A DNA stretch of 21,185 bases from Candidatus Colwellbacteria bacterium RIFCSPLOWO2_01_FULL_48_10 (GTDB taxonomy: Bacteria; Patescibacteriota; Minisyncoccia; UBA6257; Colwellbacteraceae). The notes beneath the pieces were generated by a model that was given only the letters and a program-made list of their open reading frames with translations, was not told where the DNA came from and did no database searches. The stretch lies in the NCBI GenBank assembly GCA_001817755.1, contig MHIY01000022.1, positions 7,742 through 28,926 on the forward strand. Reading direction: 5' to 3'. Position numbers and translations under genes: made by a program. Positions 1-8,076 of the stretch are shown one piece after another; positions within the stretch are counted from its first letter, which is position 1; every line of letters begins with the position of its first letter.

Positions 1-1
1 G

Positions 2-673
2 ATCGGCGCGTTGGGCGGGGGTATACGAGCTTGGCATAAATTCAGCGCATACATCATTCTCGCGCTCCTCGGCGCATGGTGGTTTTATTTCGTGCTGGGG
101 TGGAAGGAGTTGCACATTCCATTTTACGGCGGCTTGGACGTTGGCTGGGCGTATTTTCCGATATTCATGTTCATCATGATCGCTAGCGCGTTTTCGGCCA
201 ACGAAACCGATGGGCTGGACGGACTTTTGGGCGGAGTCTCGCTTTTCGCGTATGGCGCGCTGATCGTGGTTGCTTTTGCGCTTGGCCGATACGATTTGGC
301 GATGATGGGCGCAGCAATCGTAGGCGCGCTTCTAGCCTTTCTGTGGTTCAACATTCACCCTGCCAAGTTTTTCATGGGGGACACCGGCTCTATGTCGCTG
401 GGCGTAACTTTGGGCGTTATGGCGATGTTGACGAACACTGTGGTCCTGCTTCCACTTTTTTTCATAATTCCGGTCATCGAGTCCATCTCGGTCATAATTC
501 AGCGCATAAGTAAAAAAGTTTGGAAGCGTAAGATTTTCCTTTCTACGCCAATCCACCACCATTTTGAGGCGATTGGCTGGCCGGAGTCGCAGATTACGAT
601 GAGGTTTTGGATAATTTCGGTTGTGGCGGTTGCTTTTGGTCTAGCGATATTTTTCGTCGATAAGTTTCTATAG
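2..673 (+). CDS. mraY: Phospho-N-acetylmuramoyl-pentapeptide transferase MraY, 3' part
   Basis: MraY transfers phospho-MurNAc-pentapeptide from UDP to undecaprenyl phosphate in the cytoplasmic membrane, giving lipid I. The frame is open to the left edge, so the N-terminal part, including the first catalytic Asp pair, lies outside the window; the TTG at 11 is not the start. About 223 residues remain. Visible family motifs are NETDGLDGL (canonical N-x-TDGLDGL), GDTGSMSLG (canonical GDTGSLALG) and STPIHHHFE followed by GWPE, the three-histidine loop typical of MraY rather than of WecA-type relatives. Several hydrophobic membrane segments separate them, and the protein ends in a hydrophobic segment with a short FVDKFL tail. 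The 590 bases that follow hold no convincing protein gene; the next one is the MurG-like gene, which is next in the lipid II pathway. The identification is firm. Confidence 0.95.
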   Translation: MGALGGGIRAWHKFSAYIILALLGAWWFYFVLGWKELHIPFYGGLDVGWAYFPIFMFIMIASAFSANETDGLDGLLGGVSLFAYGALIVVAFALGRYDLAMMGAAIVGALLAFLWFNIHPAKFFMGDTGSMSLGVTLGVMAMLTNTVVLLPLFFIIPVIESISVIIQRISKKVWKRKIFLSTPIHHHFEAIGWPESQITMRFWIISVVAVAFGLAIFFVDKFL

Positions 674-715
674 AGATCAGTGAATAGTGTATAATAGCTA
701 GGATAGCATTGGGCC

Positions 716-744
716 TTGACACAAGACATAGGATGCGGTACAAT
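716..744 (+). promoter_or_regulatory. Near-consensus sigma70-type promoter
   Basis: TTGACA (716-721), a 17-base spacer and TACAAT (739-744) form a near-perfect housekeeping promoter. Transcription should begin near 751. No start codon with a credible protein follows for about 500 bases, so it probably drives the structured RNA candidate. A second perfect -10 box, TATAAT at 690-695, lies just upstream but has no good -35. Confidence 0.7.
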
Positions 745-750
745 TACCGC

Positions 751-1215
751 GTTAAAGTTCATTTCAAAGCAAATGCGGTTTGCGGCAGAAGAGAGTAGGA
801 GATCAACGAATTACGAATCCAGTACTAATATATACGAATCGTCGTAATGAAGATTATCTTTTCTCTCCTGCTGCAATGTTAGCCAGGCATTGTAGGCGGA
901 CAGGAATCGGACAAGCCGGAGTGGAATCACTTCGCATAGTGTTCCCGAATAGTCCAATGAACGCCATTGCTGGTGTTGGTTGGGATTCCGAGCCGATATA
1001 GAGATTGATCGGCCGTTGTGGCGCATTTGCTATAACGGTGATGTTTTGGTTGGTTCGGTGTTCATAAGTAGAGATTAAAAACGATCGAACTCGCCTCCTG
1101 CATGAAACGTTCCGCTTTGATTGCAGGAGCTAGCGACTCACATACACATATATGTCCTTTTGAGGAAGCGTTGCCTCGGGCGAAGTCATTATAGACTTTC
1201 GTCCGGGGCATTTTA
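751..1215 (+). ncRNA. Candidate structured non-coding RNA, about 460 nt, family unknown
   Basis: The stretch between mraY and the MurG-like gene has a strong promoter at its left end, a terminator-like hairpin at its right end and no convincing protein between them. Visible hairpins: GCAAA/TTTGC (769-783), ATTACGA/TCGTAAT (810-816 with 842-848), CGGAGTG/CACTTCG around a GAAT loop (917-934) enclosed by GGAC/GTCC (909-912 with 952-955), and CTCCTGCA/TGCAGGAG (1095-1102 with 1122-1129). The size would suit tmRNA or RNase P RNA. I could not find the universally conserved RNase P cores (GGAAAGUCC-type, ACAGAA-type) or the tmRNA ends (GGAUUCGAC-type 5' end, T-loop and CCA), so I leave it unnamed. 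It could also be a long leader of the MurG-like gene, with the hairpin as an attenuator. Confidence 0.5.
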
Positions 1216-1220
1216 CGTTT
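1173..1220 (+). terminator. Hairpin with T-rich tail, probable terminator or attenuator
   Basis: A stem of about 15 pairs (1173-1187 with 1194-1209, two G-U pairs, one bulged base, loop ATTATA) is followed by ATTTTACGTTTT. It ends about 50 bases before the MurG-like start, so it could end an upstream RNA or control read-through into that gene. Confidence 0.55.
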
Positions 1221-1263
1221 TAGGGTTTCATTTAACTTAGGGTTCTTGTATTATTCGATGCAT

Positions 1264-2385
1264 ATGAATCGGGCAGTGAAATTTGTCTTCACCGGCGGGC
1301 ATCATAATGCGGCTTTGGAAGTTTTGAGGCGTATCAAGGAAATGAAGCCTGATGCCAGTTTTCTTTGGCTTGGCCATCGCCATACTTCGCTTAAAAATAA
1401 GTCTGATTCTGTCGAGTATCGTGAAGTTATAGCCGCTAGTATTCCTTTCGTTGACCTTAAGGCCGGTAAGTTTTTTCATGTCTACAACATTATCCATCTT
1501 TTGCGCATTCCTTATGGATTCTTTCAAGCGCTTTACCATCTCATCAAGTTTCGCCCGAACATTATTGTAAGCTTCGGCGGGTACCTGGCCGCCCCCGTTG
1601 TACTTGCGGGCTGGGCTTTGGGCATTCCTTCCGTGGTGCAGGAACAGACATCCGTTGCAGGGATAGCCAACCGCTTTGCGGGCAGATTCGCAACCAAGGT
1701 TTTTATAACTTGGGCGGCTTCGGAAAAATATTTCCCGAAAGGCAAGACAGTGCTCACCGGCTTGCCGCTGCGCAAGGCTATTTTTGAAAGGAACCAGGAG
1801 ATGTTTAAATTCAGGGATAGACTGCCGACGATCTATATCACCGGAGGCAAGCAGGGGAGCCACGTCATCAATACCGCGATCGCCGGCCGGCTCGCCGACC
1901 TTCTCGGCGTTGCGAATGTAATTCACCAAACTGGCGCGAATACAGAAACCAGGGACAACGAGATGCTCTCGCAGGCGCGCGAGGCCTTGCCGGAAAAGCT
2001 CCGCGAGCGCTACGTGATTAAAGACTTCGTATACGAAAACGAGATCGGCTCGGTTTTCGGGGTCTCCGACATCATCATTTCCCGGGCCGGGGCGCATATA
2101 ATCTACGAAATACTTGCCTGCGGTAAGCCGTCGATTTTGGTGCCTATTCCTTGGAGCTCGCATAACGAGCAGCTTTCAAACGCAAAAATAATCGAATCGA
2201 TGGGTTTGGGCAAAGTACTGGAACAAAAGGACCTGAACGCGGACGCGTTGTTTGCCGCCGTATCCGACATGGTCAAAAATATCGCCGATTATAAAAAGAA
2301 CGCCGAGAAAGCGAAGGGCGAGATAGTGATGGATGCCGCGGACAAAATCGCTGAAGAAATAATTAAGATAGTGACTAATAAATAG
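1264..2385 (+). CDS. MurG-like glycosyltransferase (GT28 fold), diverged
   Basis: MurG adds GlcNAc to lipid I to make lipid II at the inner membrane face. This protein has the two-domain GT28 layout: FTGGHHNAAL near the N-terminus, SFGGYLAAPVVLAG, QEQTSVAGIANRFAG (the MurG HEQN..PG..NR region), TGLPLRKAIF (canonical GNPVR), GGKQGSHVIN (canonical GGSQGA), HQTG, and SRAGAHIIYEILACGKPSILVP with HNEQ in the C-terminal nucleotide-sugar domain. The N-terminal loop lacks the canonical GGTGGH signature, and a second MurG lies at 13986, so the acceptor may differ. Two ATGs are close together (1258 and 1264), with a possible TTG at 1246; 1264 gives an N-terminus closest to the family. No Shine-Dalgarno is visible. 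A MurG paralogue is a firm call; enzymatic MurG activity is not. Confidence 0.85.
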   Translation: MNRAVKFVFTGGHHNAALEVLRRIKEMKPDASFLWLGHRHTSLKNKSDSVEYREVIAASIPFVDLKAGKFFHVYNIIHLLRIPYGFFQALYHLIKFRPNIIVSFGGYLAAPVVLAGWALGIPSVVQEQTSVAGIANRFAGRFATKVFITWAASEKYFPKGKTVLTGLPLRKAIFERNQEMFKFRDRLPTIYITGGKQGSHVINTAIAGRLADLLGVANVIHQTGANTETRDNEMLSQAREALPEKLRERYVIKDFVYENEIGSVFGVSDIIISRAGAHIIYEILACGKPSILVPIPWSSHNEQLSNAKIIESMGLGKVLEQKDLNADALFAAVSDMVKNIADYKKNAEKAKGEIVMDAADKIAEEIIKIVTNK

Positions 2386-2388
2386 CGG

Positions 2389-2418
2389 CATTCGCCAATT
2401 CGCGCGAATTGGCGAATG
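2389..2418. repeat. Perfect 30-base palindrome behind the MurG-like gene
   Basis: Bases 2389-2403 are exactly repeated in inverted orientation at 2404-2418, starting four bases after the stop codon. As RNA it folds into a stem of about 13 pairs with a GCGC loop. No T-run follows, so it is at best a weak or bidirectional terminator; it may instead protect the mRNA 3' end. It is the first of five hairpins in this spacer. Confidence 0.75.
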
Positions 2419-2439
2419 ATGTGATATAAGAATTTTATT

Positions 2440-2499
2440 CCGACTAGCGAGAGAGCCAAATGGATACACCAGTATCCATTTGGGCCGAGCGAAGTTGGA
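2440..2499. repeat. Long stem-loop with perfect 12-pair core
   Basis: The core is CCAAATGGATAC (2456-2467) paired with GTATCCATTTGG (2472-2483) around an ACCA loop. Flanking bases can extend it imperfectly (CC-ACT on the left with AGT-GG on the right), giving a structure of about 60 bases. No T-run follows. Confidence 0.65.
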
Positions 2500-2513
2500 A
2501 CAAAGGTTGAATA

Positions 2514-2583
2514 CCTCGCGCCTTGGCGCGAGGGCGGGCGAGCAAAGCTCGCTCCGCGAATACCGCGGGGCTCTGCACCGCGG
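2514..2583. repeat. Three GC-rich hairpins in tandem
   Basis: Three hairpins follow each other closely: CCTCGCGCC/GGCGCGAGG (2514-2522 with 2525-2533), GCGAGC/GCTCGC around AAA (2538-2552), and CCGCGG/CCGCGG (2563-2568 with 2578-2583) with an inner GC/GC pairing. The stretch is far more GC-rich than the AT-rich DNA that follows. With the two upstream palindromes it makes five hairpins in under 200 bases. Confidence 0.6.
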
Positions 2584-2611
2584 AACCTTTATTTATCCTT
2601 TATTTCGATAT

Positions 2612-2639
2612 TTGACGCTGGGAAACTGGGGTTTAGACT
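2612..2639 (+). promoter_or_regulatory. Possible promoter of the exported-protein block
   Basis: TTGACG (2612-2617), 16 bases and TAGACT (2634-2639) resemble a sigma70 promoter, with the start codon about 28 bases downstream. The -35 is good and the -10 matches at four of six positions. TACAAT at 2643-2648 is an alternative -10 without a matching -35. Confidence 0.4.
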
Positions 2640-2667
2640 TAATACAATATATAAAATACAAAATCTA

Positions 2668-5600
2668 ATGATATTAAAGAAACTATTTGCGGTTCCGGTG
2701 TTAAGTTTGTTATTTATTATTTCGGGTGGGGCGGTTCAGGCATCAACTCTACCTATTAATAATCACTTATCACCTACAGATAAATTAGGTGAATTAGGAT
2801 TACCGGGAACTACAAACGGAATCTCAAAACACTTTTCAATAACCGACAGCGAATATCTGAATATCTCCATAGACAGCTCGGAAATCATTGAGGCACATAT
2901 TGAATCCGTTCCCCACATGATTCTTATCCACATCAAGCCCTCCGTTACCGCGATATCCAGCCAAATAACAATCGGCAACCTTGAACCCAACACCACCTAT
3001 TGGTGGCACCAAGATACTCACCGCAGCTCAACCCCATTTACCACCGATTCCACTGGCGCATACACATACGCCCAAGATTTAACCTCCCGTCACCTTGTCT
3101 TCATCAAACCGGAACCGAGCACCAAATACATCACTGACAACGCAACCGGAGGGGATTGTACGACTATCGGTACATGGAACAACTCAACTAAAACCTGCAC
3201 GCTTACAACAAATCTCACCGAGACGGTGGAGATAGAGAACGATGGGATTACTTTGGATGGAGATGGGCACTCGATAGTTAAGTCCGGCACAATGATTGGT
3301 TATGGGGTTTATGTAAATAATAGAAGCAATGTAACAATTAAGAATTTTAGTAATATAAGCAATTTTAATTATGGTATTTCTTTTGTCTATTCTTCCGATA
3401 GTAACGTAATTAATAATACGACTTCAGATAGTTACACTGGAATCAGAATATACTCAGGCTCAAATAATACTCTAAGCAATAATACTTCTTCATCCAATTC
3501 AATAGGAATAGAATTCGGTGCATCAAATGGCACGGTCAGTGGAAACACAACCAACTCAAATACCCAGTACGGTCTTCTTATAGGTGGTAGCAATAACAAC
3601 ATTGATAGCAATGTTTCTAATTTGAATGGCGTGGGTATTTCACTTTATCTTTCGACGCAAAACGCTCTAACGAACAACCATGCATCCAACAATACGTTCA
3701 ATTTTGATGTAACTGGATTTCCTAATGTTGATTCAAATTATGACCATGATATAGATACAACCAACCTTGTGGACAATAAGCCGATTTATTACTTAAAGAA
3801 TATTTCAAATACTACGTATAATAGTTCCACCAATGCCGGAGCTTTCTATTGCATCAGTTGTAACAATGTCACGGTAAAAGATTTATCTATTAGCAACGCG
3901 TACCAGGGGGTTTATCTTAGAAAAACCAAGAATTCAGTAATAGAGAACGTATCAATCTCAGAAAGCAAGTTCGGAATATGGCTAGATCAAGCTAACGGCG
4001 CATCCGATACTAACATTATTACCAATAATCATATTAGTGAAATCGAGAGAGGCGTTATTCTTGCTTATTCAAATGGAAATACTATATCTGATAATTCGGT
4101 AACAGATTGTACCTATCTTGGAATATACCTATCTCATTCAAATAATAATACTGTTAATAATAATGTGGTTGATAAGGTTGCTGGCGATTGGGGTATAAAT
4201 ATATTTGAATCTAATAATAACTCTGTTTATGAGAATAATATATTGAACCACGGAACAAATAATACAGGTTTGTCACTTGGAATATCTGATAACAATGAGA
4301 TTTACAATAATTATATATCCGCTAGTCAAAATGGGATTGTGTTAACCGGAACCAATAATGAAGTTCACCACAATGATATATCCAATAATCAAAAGGGAAT
4401 TTATTTATATGGTGCATTTAATAGTATAATCTATAACAATAATTTCCTGAACAATACGACGCAAGTTTTCTTCGGTAGTGGCTCTGGTAATGTCTTTAAT
4501 TTACCTATGCCAACGGGGGGTAATTATTGGAGCGATTTTAATTCTCCTACCCAAGCATGTCTCAATTTAAGTGCAGATAGAATATGCGACACCCCGTACT
4601 CATTCACTGGTGGACAGGATAATTATCCTTGGACAGTGCAAGATGGCTGGCTGGCTACTCTGCTATCCGGTTCAAACCAATATAAATCTGATTTAACGAC
4701 CAAAATTATTGAAGGAGAAATTACGACTGAATCGTTTGGAGGCGATACTATAAATCCAGCTGATCCATCAAAATCTATTGTTGTATTTTCAGCTAAAGTT
4801 TCAGATTTGGAGAATGACCTAGTAAAACTTCAAATAGAGTTAAAACCTTTTAGCGAACCCTTTAACGGAGCTAATCCACTTGAAAGCCTGGATTTTGTTG
4901 CTTCCGACACTACAGTAAGTGTCAAAAGCGACCCATTATCACCAGGTCAATATCACTGGCAAGCCAGAGTAGTTGATATACACGGGAATCCATCTGCCTG
5001 GCAGGAGTTTGGAACGCCAGGAAATGTTGATTTCACAGTCAAGCTCGTGCCGCTTTATACGCAGGTTTCTTCTAGATATCCATCGGACGCAGAAACAGCT
5101 ACTTGGTTCGATAAACCCTACGGTACCGAAGGAAAGGGCGCCTATGTTTCTTATATTTTTACAATTCCTGCCCCAGACACATATTCCATAGGAATTACCG
5201 GTAAGGATGGTTATGCGTCTGATAGAACAAAAGTTGCTGTGGACGTTGAATTATACAAGGCCCCCGCTCAAGGCACGCTGCCGGTCAAAACCGACTTAAT
5301 ATCATCCAGGCAAATTTCGTGGCCAAATGGAGACAATCAAATAAGGACAATAAAAGCCAATCTCGGCAATTTAAGCCCAGGGAAATATTTGGTTAAAATT
5401 ATTGCCGCCAATACATCCAAAACAAATGATTTGCATCCGGATTTAACTTCAATAATGGTTTCCAATTCAAGCAATCAAGCAATATTTACCACAAATGCTT
5501 CCACCAATAACACCAATGTGCGTGTTAGAACTAAAGGAGGAAAAGTCTTGTCGGATGGTTCGCTTAGTCTCTATGGATACGGTTGCGGCTCAACGATAGG

Positions 5601-7266
5601 CGAGTGCGGATGCTACATAACATCGCTTGTGATGATGTTCCAGTTCTATGGCCTTAATCACGATATTGACGGTATAGCTAGGGGGCCGAATGGAGAATTA
5701 ATTACCCCGAAGACTCTTAACGATTGGTTAACCACGAATAACTACTATGCCGTTGATGGGGGCTTAAAAGCCGACATTGCGGTAAAGGATTACACAAAGA
5801 TTTCCCCAGACAAATCTCAGGTGTCCTTGGTCTGGGATAGTTCCGCCAACATCAATACCGATGTTGGTATAAGCAATCCGCTTGTCGCGGCAGTAAGCGG
5901 TAGCAGCCATTTTATTGTTGTGAGCGGAAAGTTAGGAAGCACCTACACAATTCGCGACCCGTGGTGGTACAGGACCAATTACCTTACTCAGGCCGTTCCT
6001 GATCCTACTTCAACCACAGAGCATAATTATGCCAACGTTACGAGCAGTTTGAGGAAGTTAACTTATAATCCAAACGGAATAACATATAATTCCATTGAGT
6101 CAGACATCGCCTCGCCGGCCGAGCTTTTAGCGACCGATCCTGACGGCTTGCGCTTGGGAAAAGATCCGGCGACCGACATTACTTACAATGAAATCCCGGA
6201 TGGACAATATTTTGAGGAAGCCATCAGATCGGCCGATGAGGGCGGCGACTTGATCAGCCATTACCCAAAGAGATTGATAATTCCTAATCCCAAGAATGGG
6301 GACTACAGCATAAAAGTTACGGGTACCGGAGAGGGCGCATATACACTGAACAATATCGTCTCCGACGACAGCAACCACGAACAAACCTTTAACGGAAACA
6401 CAAATTCTGGAGTATCGGCCGACTACAGCATTCATTATGATTCTGCGGCGCCCTCTGACATCACTTTTGACGTTGGAGATAAGATTGCTCCGACAACCGC
6501 GATATCTTTCTCCGGCACTCCGGACGTAAATGGCTGGTATGCGAATACGCAGGTTATTCTCTCAGCCACAGACAATGCCGGCGGAGCCGGTGTCTATAAA
6601 GTCGAATATTCCTTGGATAACGGCACAACTTGGGATCAATATAGCGGTCCGTTTAATCCGCCCGACGGTTCCGCGGTTACCATTAAATACCGCTCGGAGG
6701 ACTATGTCGGCAATCTCGAATCAACGAACTCTATCACTATTAAAGTTGATCAGACCCCGCCGGAGGCCAAAATATCTTTTGATCCCATGGCTAGGTACCT
6801 GAAAGTTGAAGGATTGGATGCTCTGGGATCAACAACGGTTGTCAAAACTAGCGATCTAAACTACACGATCACAGATCACGTTGGCCATACGCTTAAAATA
6901 ACCCTAGTTCCAGCTTCTGTTCCGCCTTATGTTACGGCTGGGCCAATTGCAACATTAAGTGATGAGTTCCTAAACCTCAATGTGGCGTCTCTGAAATATG
7001 ATTCTGCTCCGGCAATTATTCCGCAAGCAAACAATGTTTATTTCGGCTGGACAAACACAAATCTTCTTGGAAACTCAATTCTCAAAACCTTACAACAATC
7101 GCTCGCTATAGTTGGTAAAATAATCCTTAACTCTACCTACGACTCATTGACGAATAAGACTGTTATCTCCAAACAAGAAAACACTACATTCATAAATTGG
7201 TTTGTCACAGGCATGGATTTATTTAAGGTGGTTACCAACAAAGGTACTCTAAGTACCGAATACTAA
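2668..7266 (+). CDS. Giant exported protein: NosD-type beta-helix, C39-like domain, Ig-like (OmpL47-like) domain
   Basis: A 1532-residue surface or secreted protein. Residues 1-25 are a signal peptide (KK, hydrophobic core, VQA before Ser26). About 160-650 is a right-handed beta-helix of NosD/periplasmic copper-binding type: repeated N-rich GI.L..S..N.I..N turns ending in GGNYWSDF and a DNYPW tail. About 700-930 are beta-sandwich stretches (SPGQYHWQARVVD is Fn3-like). About 965-1130 is a C39-like papain-fold domain with likely catalytic Cys982 (CYITSLVMMFQFYG), His1081 (SHFIVV) and Asp1097 (RDPWW). About 1150-1260 is a beta-sandwich (NPKNGDYSIKVTGTGEGAYTL). About 1275-1365 is an OmpL47-type Ig-like domain (SATDNAGGAGV). 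The C-terminus has no sortase signal or membrane anchor. Codon usage is AT-rich next to the neighbouring cell-wall genes. Adhesion, glycan binding or peptide cleavage outside the cell are all possible; the function is not known. Confidence 0.8.
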   Translation: MILKKLFAVPVLSLLFIISGGAVQASTLPINNHLSPTDKLGELGLPGTTNGISKHFSITDSEYLNISIDSSEIIEAHIESVPHMILIHIKPSVTAISSQITIGNLEPNTTYWWHQDTHRSSTPFTTDSTGAYTYAQDLTSRHLVFIKPEPSTKYITDNATGGDCTTIGTWNNSTKTCTLTTNLTETVEIENDGITLDGDGHSIVKSGTMIGYGVYVNNRSNVTIKNFSNISNFNYGISFVYSSDSNVINNTTSDSYTGIRIYSGSNNTLSNNTSSSNSIGIEFGASNGTVSGNTTNSNTQYGLLIGGSNNNIDSNVSNLNGVGISLYLSTQNALTNNHASNNTFNFDVTGFPNVDSNYDHDIDTTNLVDNKPIYYLKNISNTTYNSSTNAGAFYCISCNNVTVKDLSISNAYQGVYLRKTKNSVIENVSISESKFGIWLDQANGASDTNIITNNHISEIERGVILAYSNGNTISDNSVTDCTYLGIYLSHSNNNTVNNNVVDKVAGDWGINIFESNNNSVYENNILNHGTNNTGLSLGISDNNEIYNNYISASQNGIVLTGTNNEVHHNDISNNQKGIYLYGAFNSIIYNNNFLNNTTQVFFGSGSGNVFNLPMPTGGNYWSDFNSPTQACLNLSADRICDTPYSFTGGQDNYPWTVQDGWLATLLSGSNQYKSDLTTKIIEGEITTESFGGDTINPADPSKSIVVFSAKVSDLENDLVKLQIELKPFSEPFNGANPLESLDFVASDTTVSVKSDPLSPGQYHWQARVVDIHGNPSAWQEFGTPGNVDFTVKLVPLYTQVSSRYPSDAETATWFDKPYGTEGKGAYVSYIFTIPAPDTYSIGITGKDGYASDRTKVAVDVELYKAPAQGTLPVKTDLISSRQISWPNGDNQIRTIKANLGNLSPGKYLVKIIAANTSKTNDLHPDLTSIMVSNSSNQAIFTTNASTNNTNVRVRTKGGKVLSDGSLSLYGYGCGSTIGECGCYITSLVMMFQFYGLNHDIDGIARGPNGELITPKTLNDWLTTNNYYAVDGGLKADIAVKDYTKISPDKSQVSLVWDSSANINTDVGISNPLVAAVSGSSHFIVVSGKLGSTYTIRDPWWYRTNYLTQAVPDPTSTTEHNYANVTSSLRKLTYNPNGITYNSIESDIASPAELLATDPDGLRLGKDPATDITYNEIPDGQYFEEAIRSADEGGDLISHYPKRLIIPNPKNGDYSIKVTGTGEGAYTLNNIVSDDSNHEQTFNGNTNSGVSADYSIHYDSAAPSDITFDVGDKIAPTTAISFSGTPDVNGWYANTQVILSATDNAGGAGVYKVEYSLDNGTTWDQYSGPFNPPDGSAVTIKYRSEDYVGNLESTNSITIKVDQTPPEAKISFDPMARYLKVEGLDALGSTTVVKTSDLNYTITDHVGHTLKITLVPASVPPYVTAGPIATLSDEFLNLNVASLKYDSAPAIIPQANNVYFGWTNTNLLGNSILKTLQQSLAIVGKIILNSTYDSLTNKTVISKQENTTFINWFVTGMDLFKVVTNKGTLSTEY

Positions 7267-7998
7267 ATGAATTCAAAGATACTCATACCAGCAGTTCTGA
7301 TGGCCCTAATCACAACAGGCGGTGTTTGGTATCTTGTCAGCCAGCCCAAACCCAGCCCACTTCCATTACCACCAATTACCACACAAACAGGCAATAGTCA
7401 TGCCAAATGCTTCTCGGAGAATGAAACAGCTGACTACAAGGAATATCACACTGATACCGAAGCCCACTCTGTGGTATCCATTACCGACAAGACTTCACAA
7501 AAAGAAGTATTTTCATTCACGATTCCCAACGTCGCTTACCAAAGCTTTGCCAATCACCAGTTCAAAGCTTGCCACGTATACGTAGAGAAAGAGTTTGGCT
7601 ATGACTACAAGAACAATGTTGGCACAAAGGAATATCATCGCGAAGTTTGGCGTTACGACTATTCCGGAAAAGGAGAAAAGATAGCTGATTTCTCTGACTT
7701 CCGCATTGACGACACCGAAACCTATATTGCATACCAATATTCAACCGTTGACAGACCAGACTACGCCTTTCAGATCATGAATATTAAAACAGGGAAGTTG
7801 GAGTTCTCAATCAGTATGCAAGAACTTGTGGACAAATATCATGTGGAGCCTGGAGCCATTCATCTCATGGACTGGGGCTTGAAGAAATTCAATGAAGAGA
7901 ATCTCTTCATGTTCGATTTAATTAATAACGATTCTTCAACCTTCGGTCTAGATATTTCTACGAAACAGCTTAATTTGGCAGGTTATTCAAATCCTTGA
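7267..7998 (+). CDS. Membrane-anchored extracytoplasmic protein with two-cysteine domain (unknown family)
   Basis: The ATG follows the TAA of the giant gene directly, in the same frame and with no gap, so the two are surely co-transcribed and probably translationally coupled. The 243-residue protein has an N-terminal hydrophobic segment (about residues 4-24) and a proline-rich linker, then a domain outside the membrane. That domain matches the C-terminal half of the next protein (8077-9657): Cys48 and Cys102 correspond to Cys328 and Cys379, VVSITDKTSQKEVFSF to VISVIDKESGETISAF, and EVWRYDYSG (Trp128) to EVWKYSYDG (Trp400). The cysteines may form a disulfide. The beta-rich, blade-like pattern could be a small propeller or sandwich. 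I recognise no known family. The gene is followed by a tail remnant in another frame, so its own 3' end may be altered. Confidence 0.75.
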   Translation: MNSKILIPAVLMALITTGGVWYLVSQPKPSPLPLPPITTQTGNSHAKCFSENETADYKEYHTDTEAHSVVSITDKTSQKEVFSFTIPNVAYQSFANHQFKACHVYVEKEFGYDYKNNVGTKEYHREVWRYDYSGKGEKIADFSDFRIDDTETYIAYQYSTVDRPDYAFQIMNIKTGKLEFSISMQELVDKYHVEPGAIHLMDWGLKKFNEENLFMFDLINNDSSTFGLDISTKQLNLAGYSNP

Positions 7999-7999
7999 T

Positions 8000-8053
8000 A
8001 TTATCAATTGGTTCGTCTCTGGCATGGACATTTTCAAGTTAAAAAAGCAATAA
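8000..8053 (+). pseudogene. Stranded copy of the giant protein's C-terminal tail
   Basis: In the frame beginning at 8000 the DNA reads IINWFVSGMDIFKLKKQ and then TAA. Residues 1509-1520 of the giant protein (7192-7227) read INWFVTGMDLFK. Ten of twelve residues match and the other two are conservative. Most base differences fall at third codon positions, as if both copies were once under coding selection. The fragment has no start of its own. It is either the remains of a second giant-type gene or the true end of the 243-residue gene after a frameshift near 7995. Confidence 0.6.
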
Positions 8054-8076
8054 GAGCAGCCTAAGCACCCAATCAA

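Noticed and set aside
780..1001. 73-residue plus-strand ORF between mraY and the MurG-like gene
   Set aside because: No family resemblance, odd composition, and it overlaps several hairpins; a structured RNA explains the region better.
800..1130. tmRNA in the first structured region
   Set aside because: GTACTGGATTCG appears on the minus strand near 820-830, but no matching T-loop, CCA end or tag frame exists at the right distance, which would fall inside mraY.
1237..2163. 308-residue open frame on the minus strand over the MurG-like gene
   Set aside because: It lies antisense to a gene with clear GT28 motifs, has no family motif of its own and has the biased composition of a shadow frame.
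2389..2583. CRISPR array
   Set aside because: The hairpins differ in sequence and there is no repeated unit with spacers, and no cas genes are present.
2480..2668. 62-residue ORF in the hairpin cluster
   Set aside because: It is made of palindromic, GC-rich hairpin DNA and looks like a by-product of the repeats.
7996..7998. UGA read as glycine (Gracilibacteria-type code)
   Set aside because: Reading through this TGA gives no sensible extension, and TGA ends other genes in ATGA overlaps, so the standard code applies.
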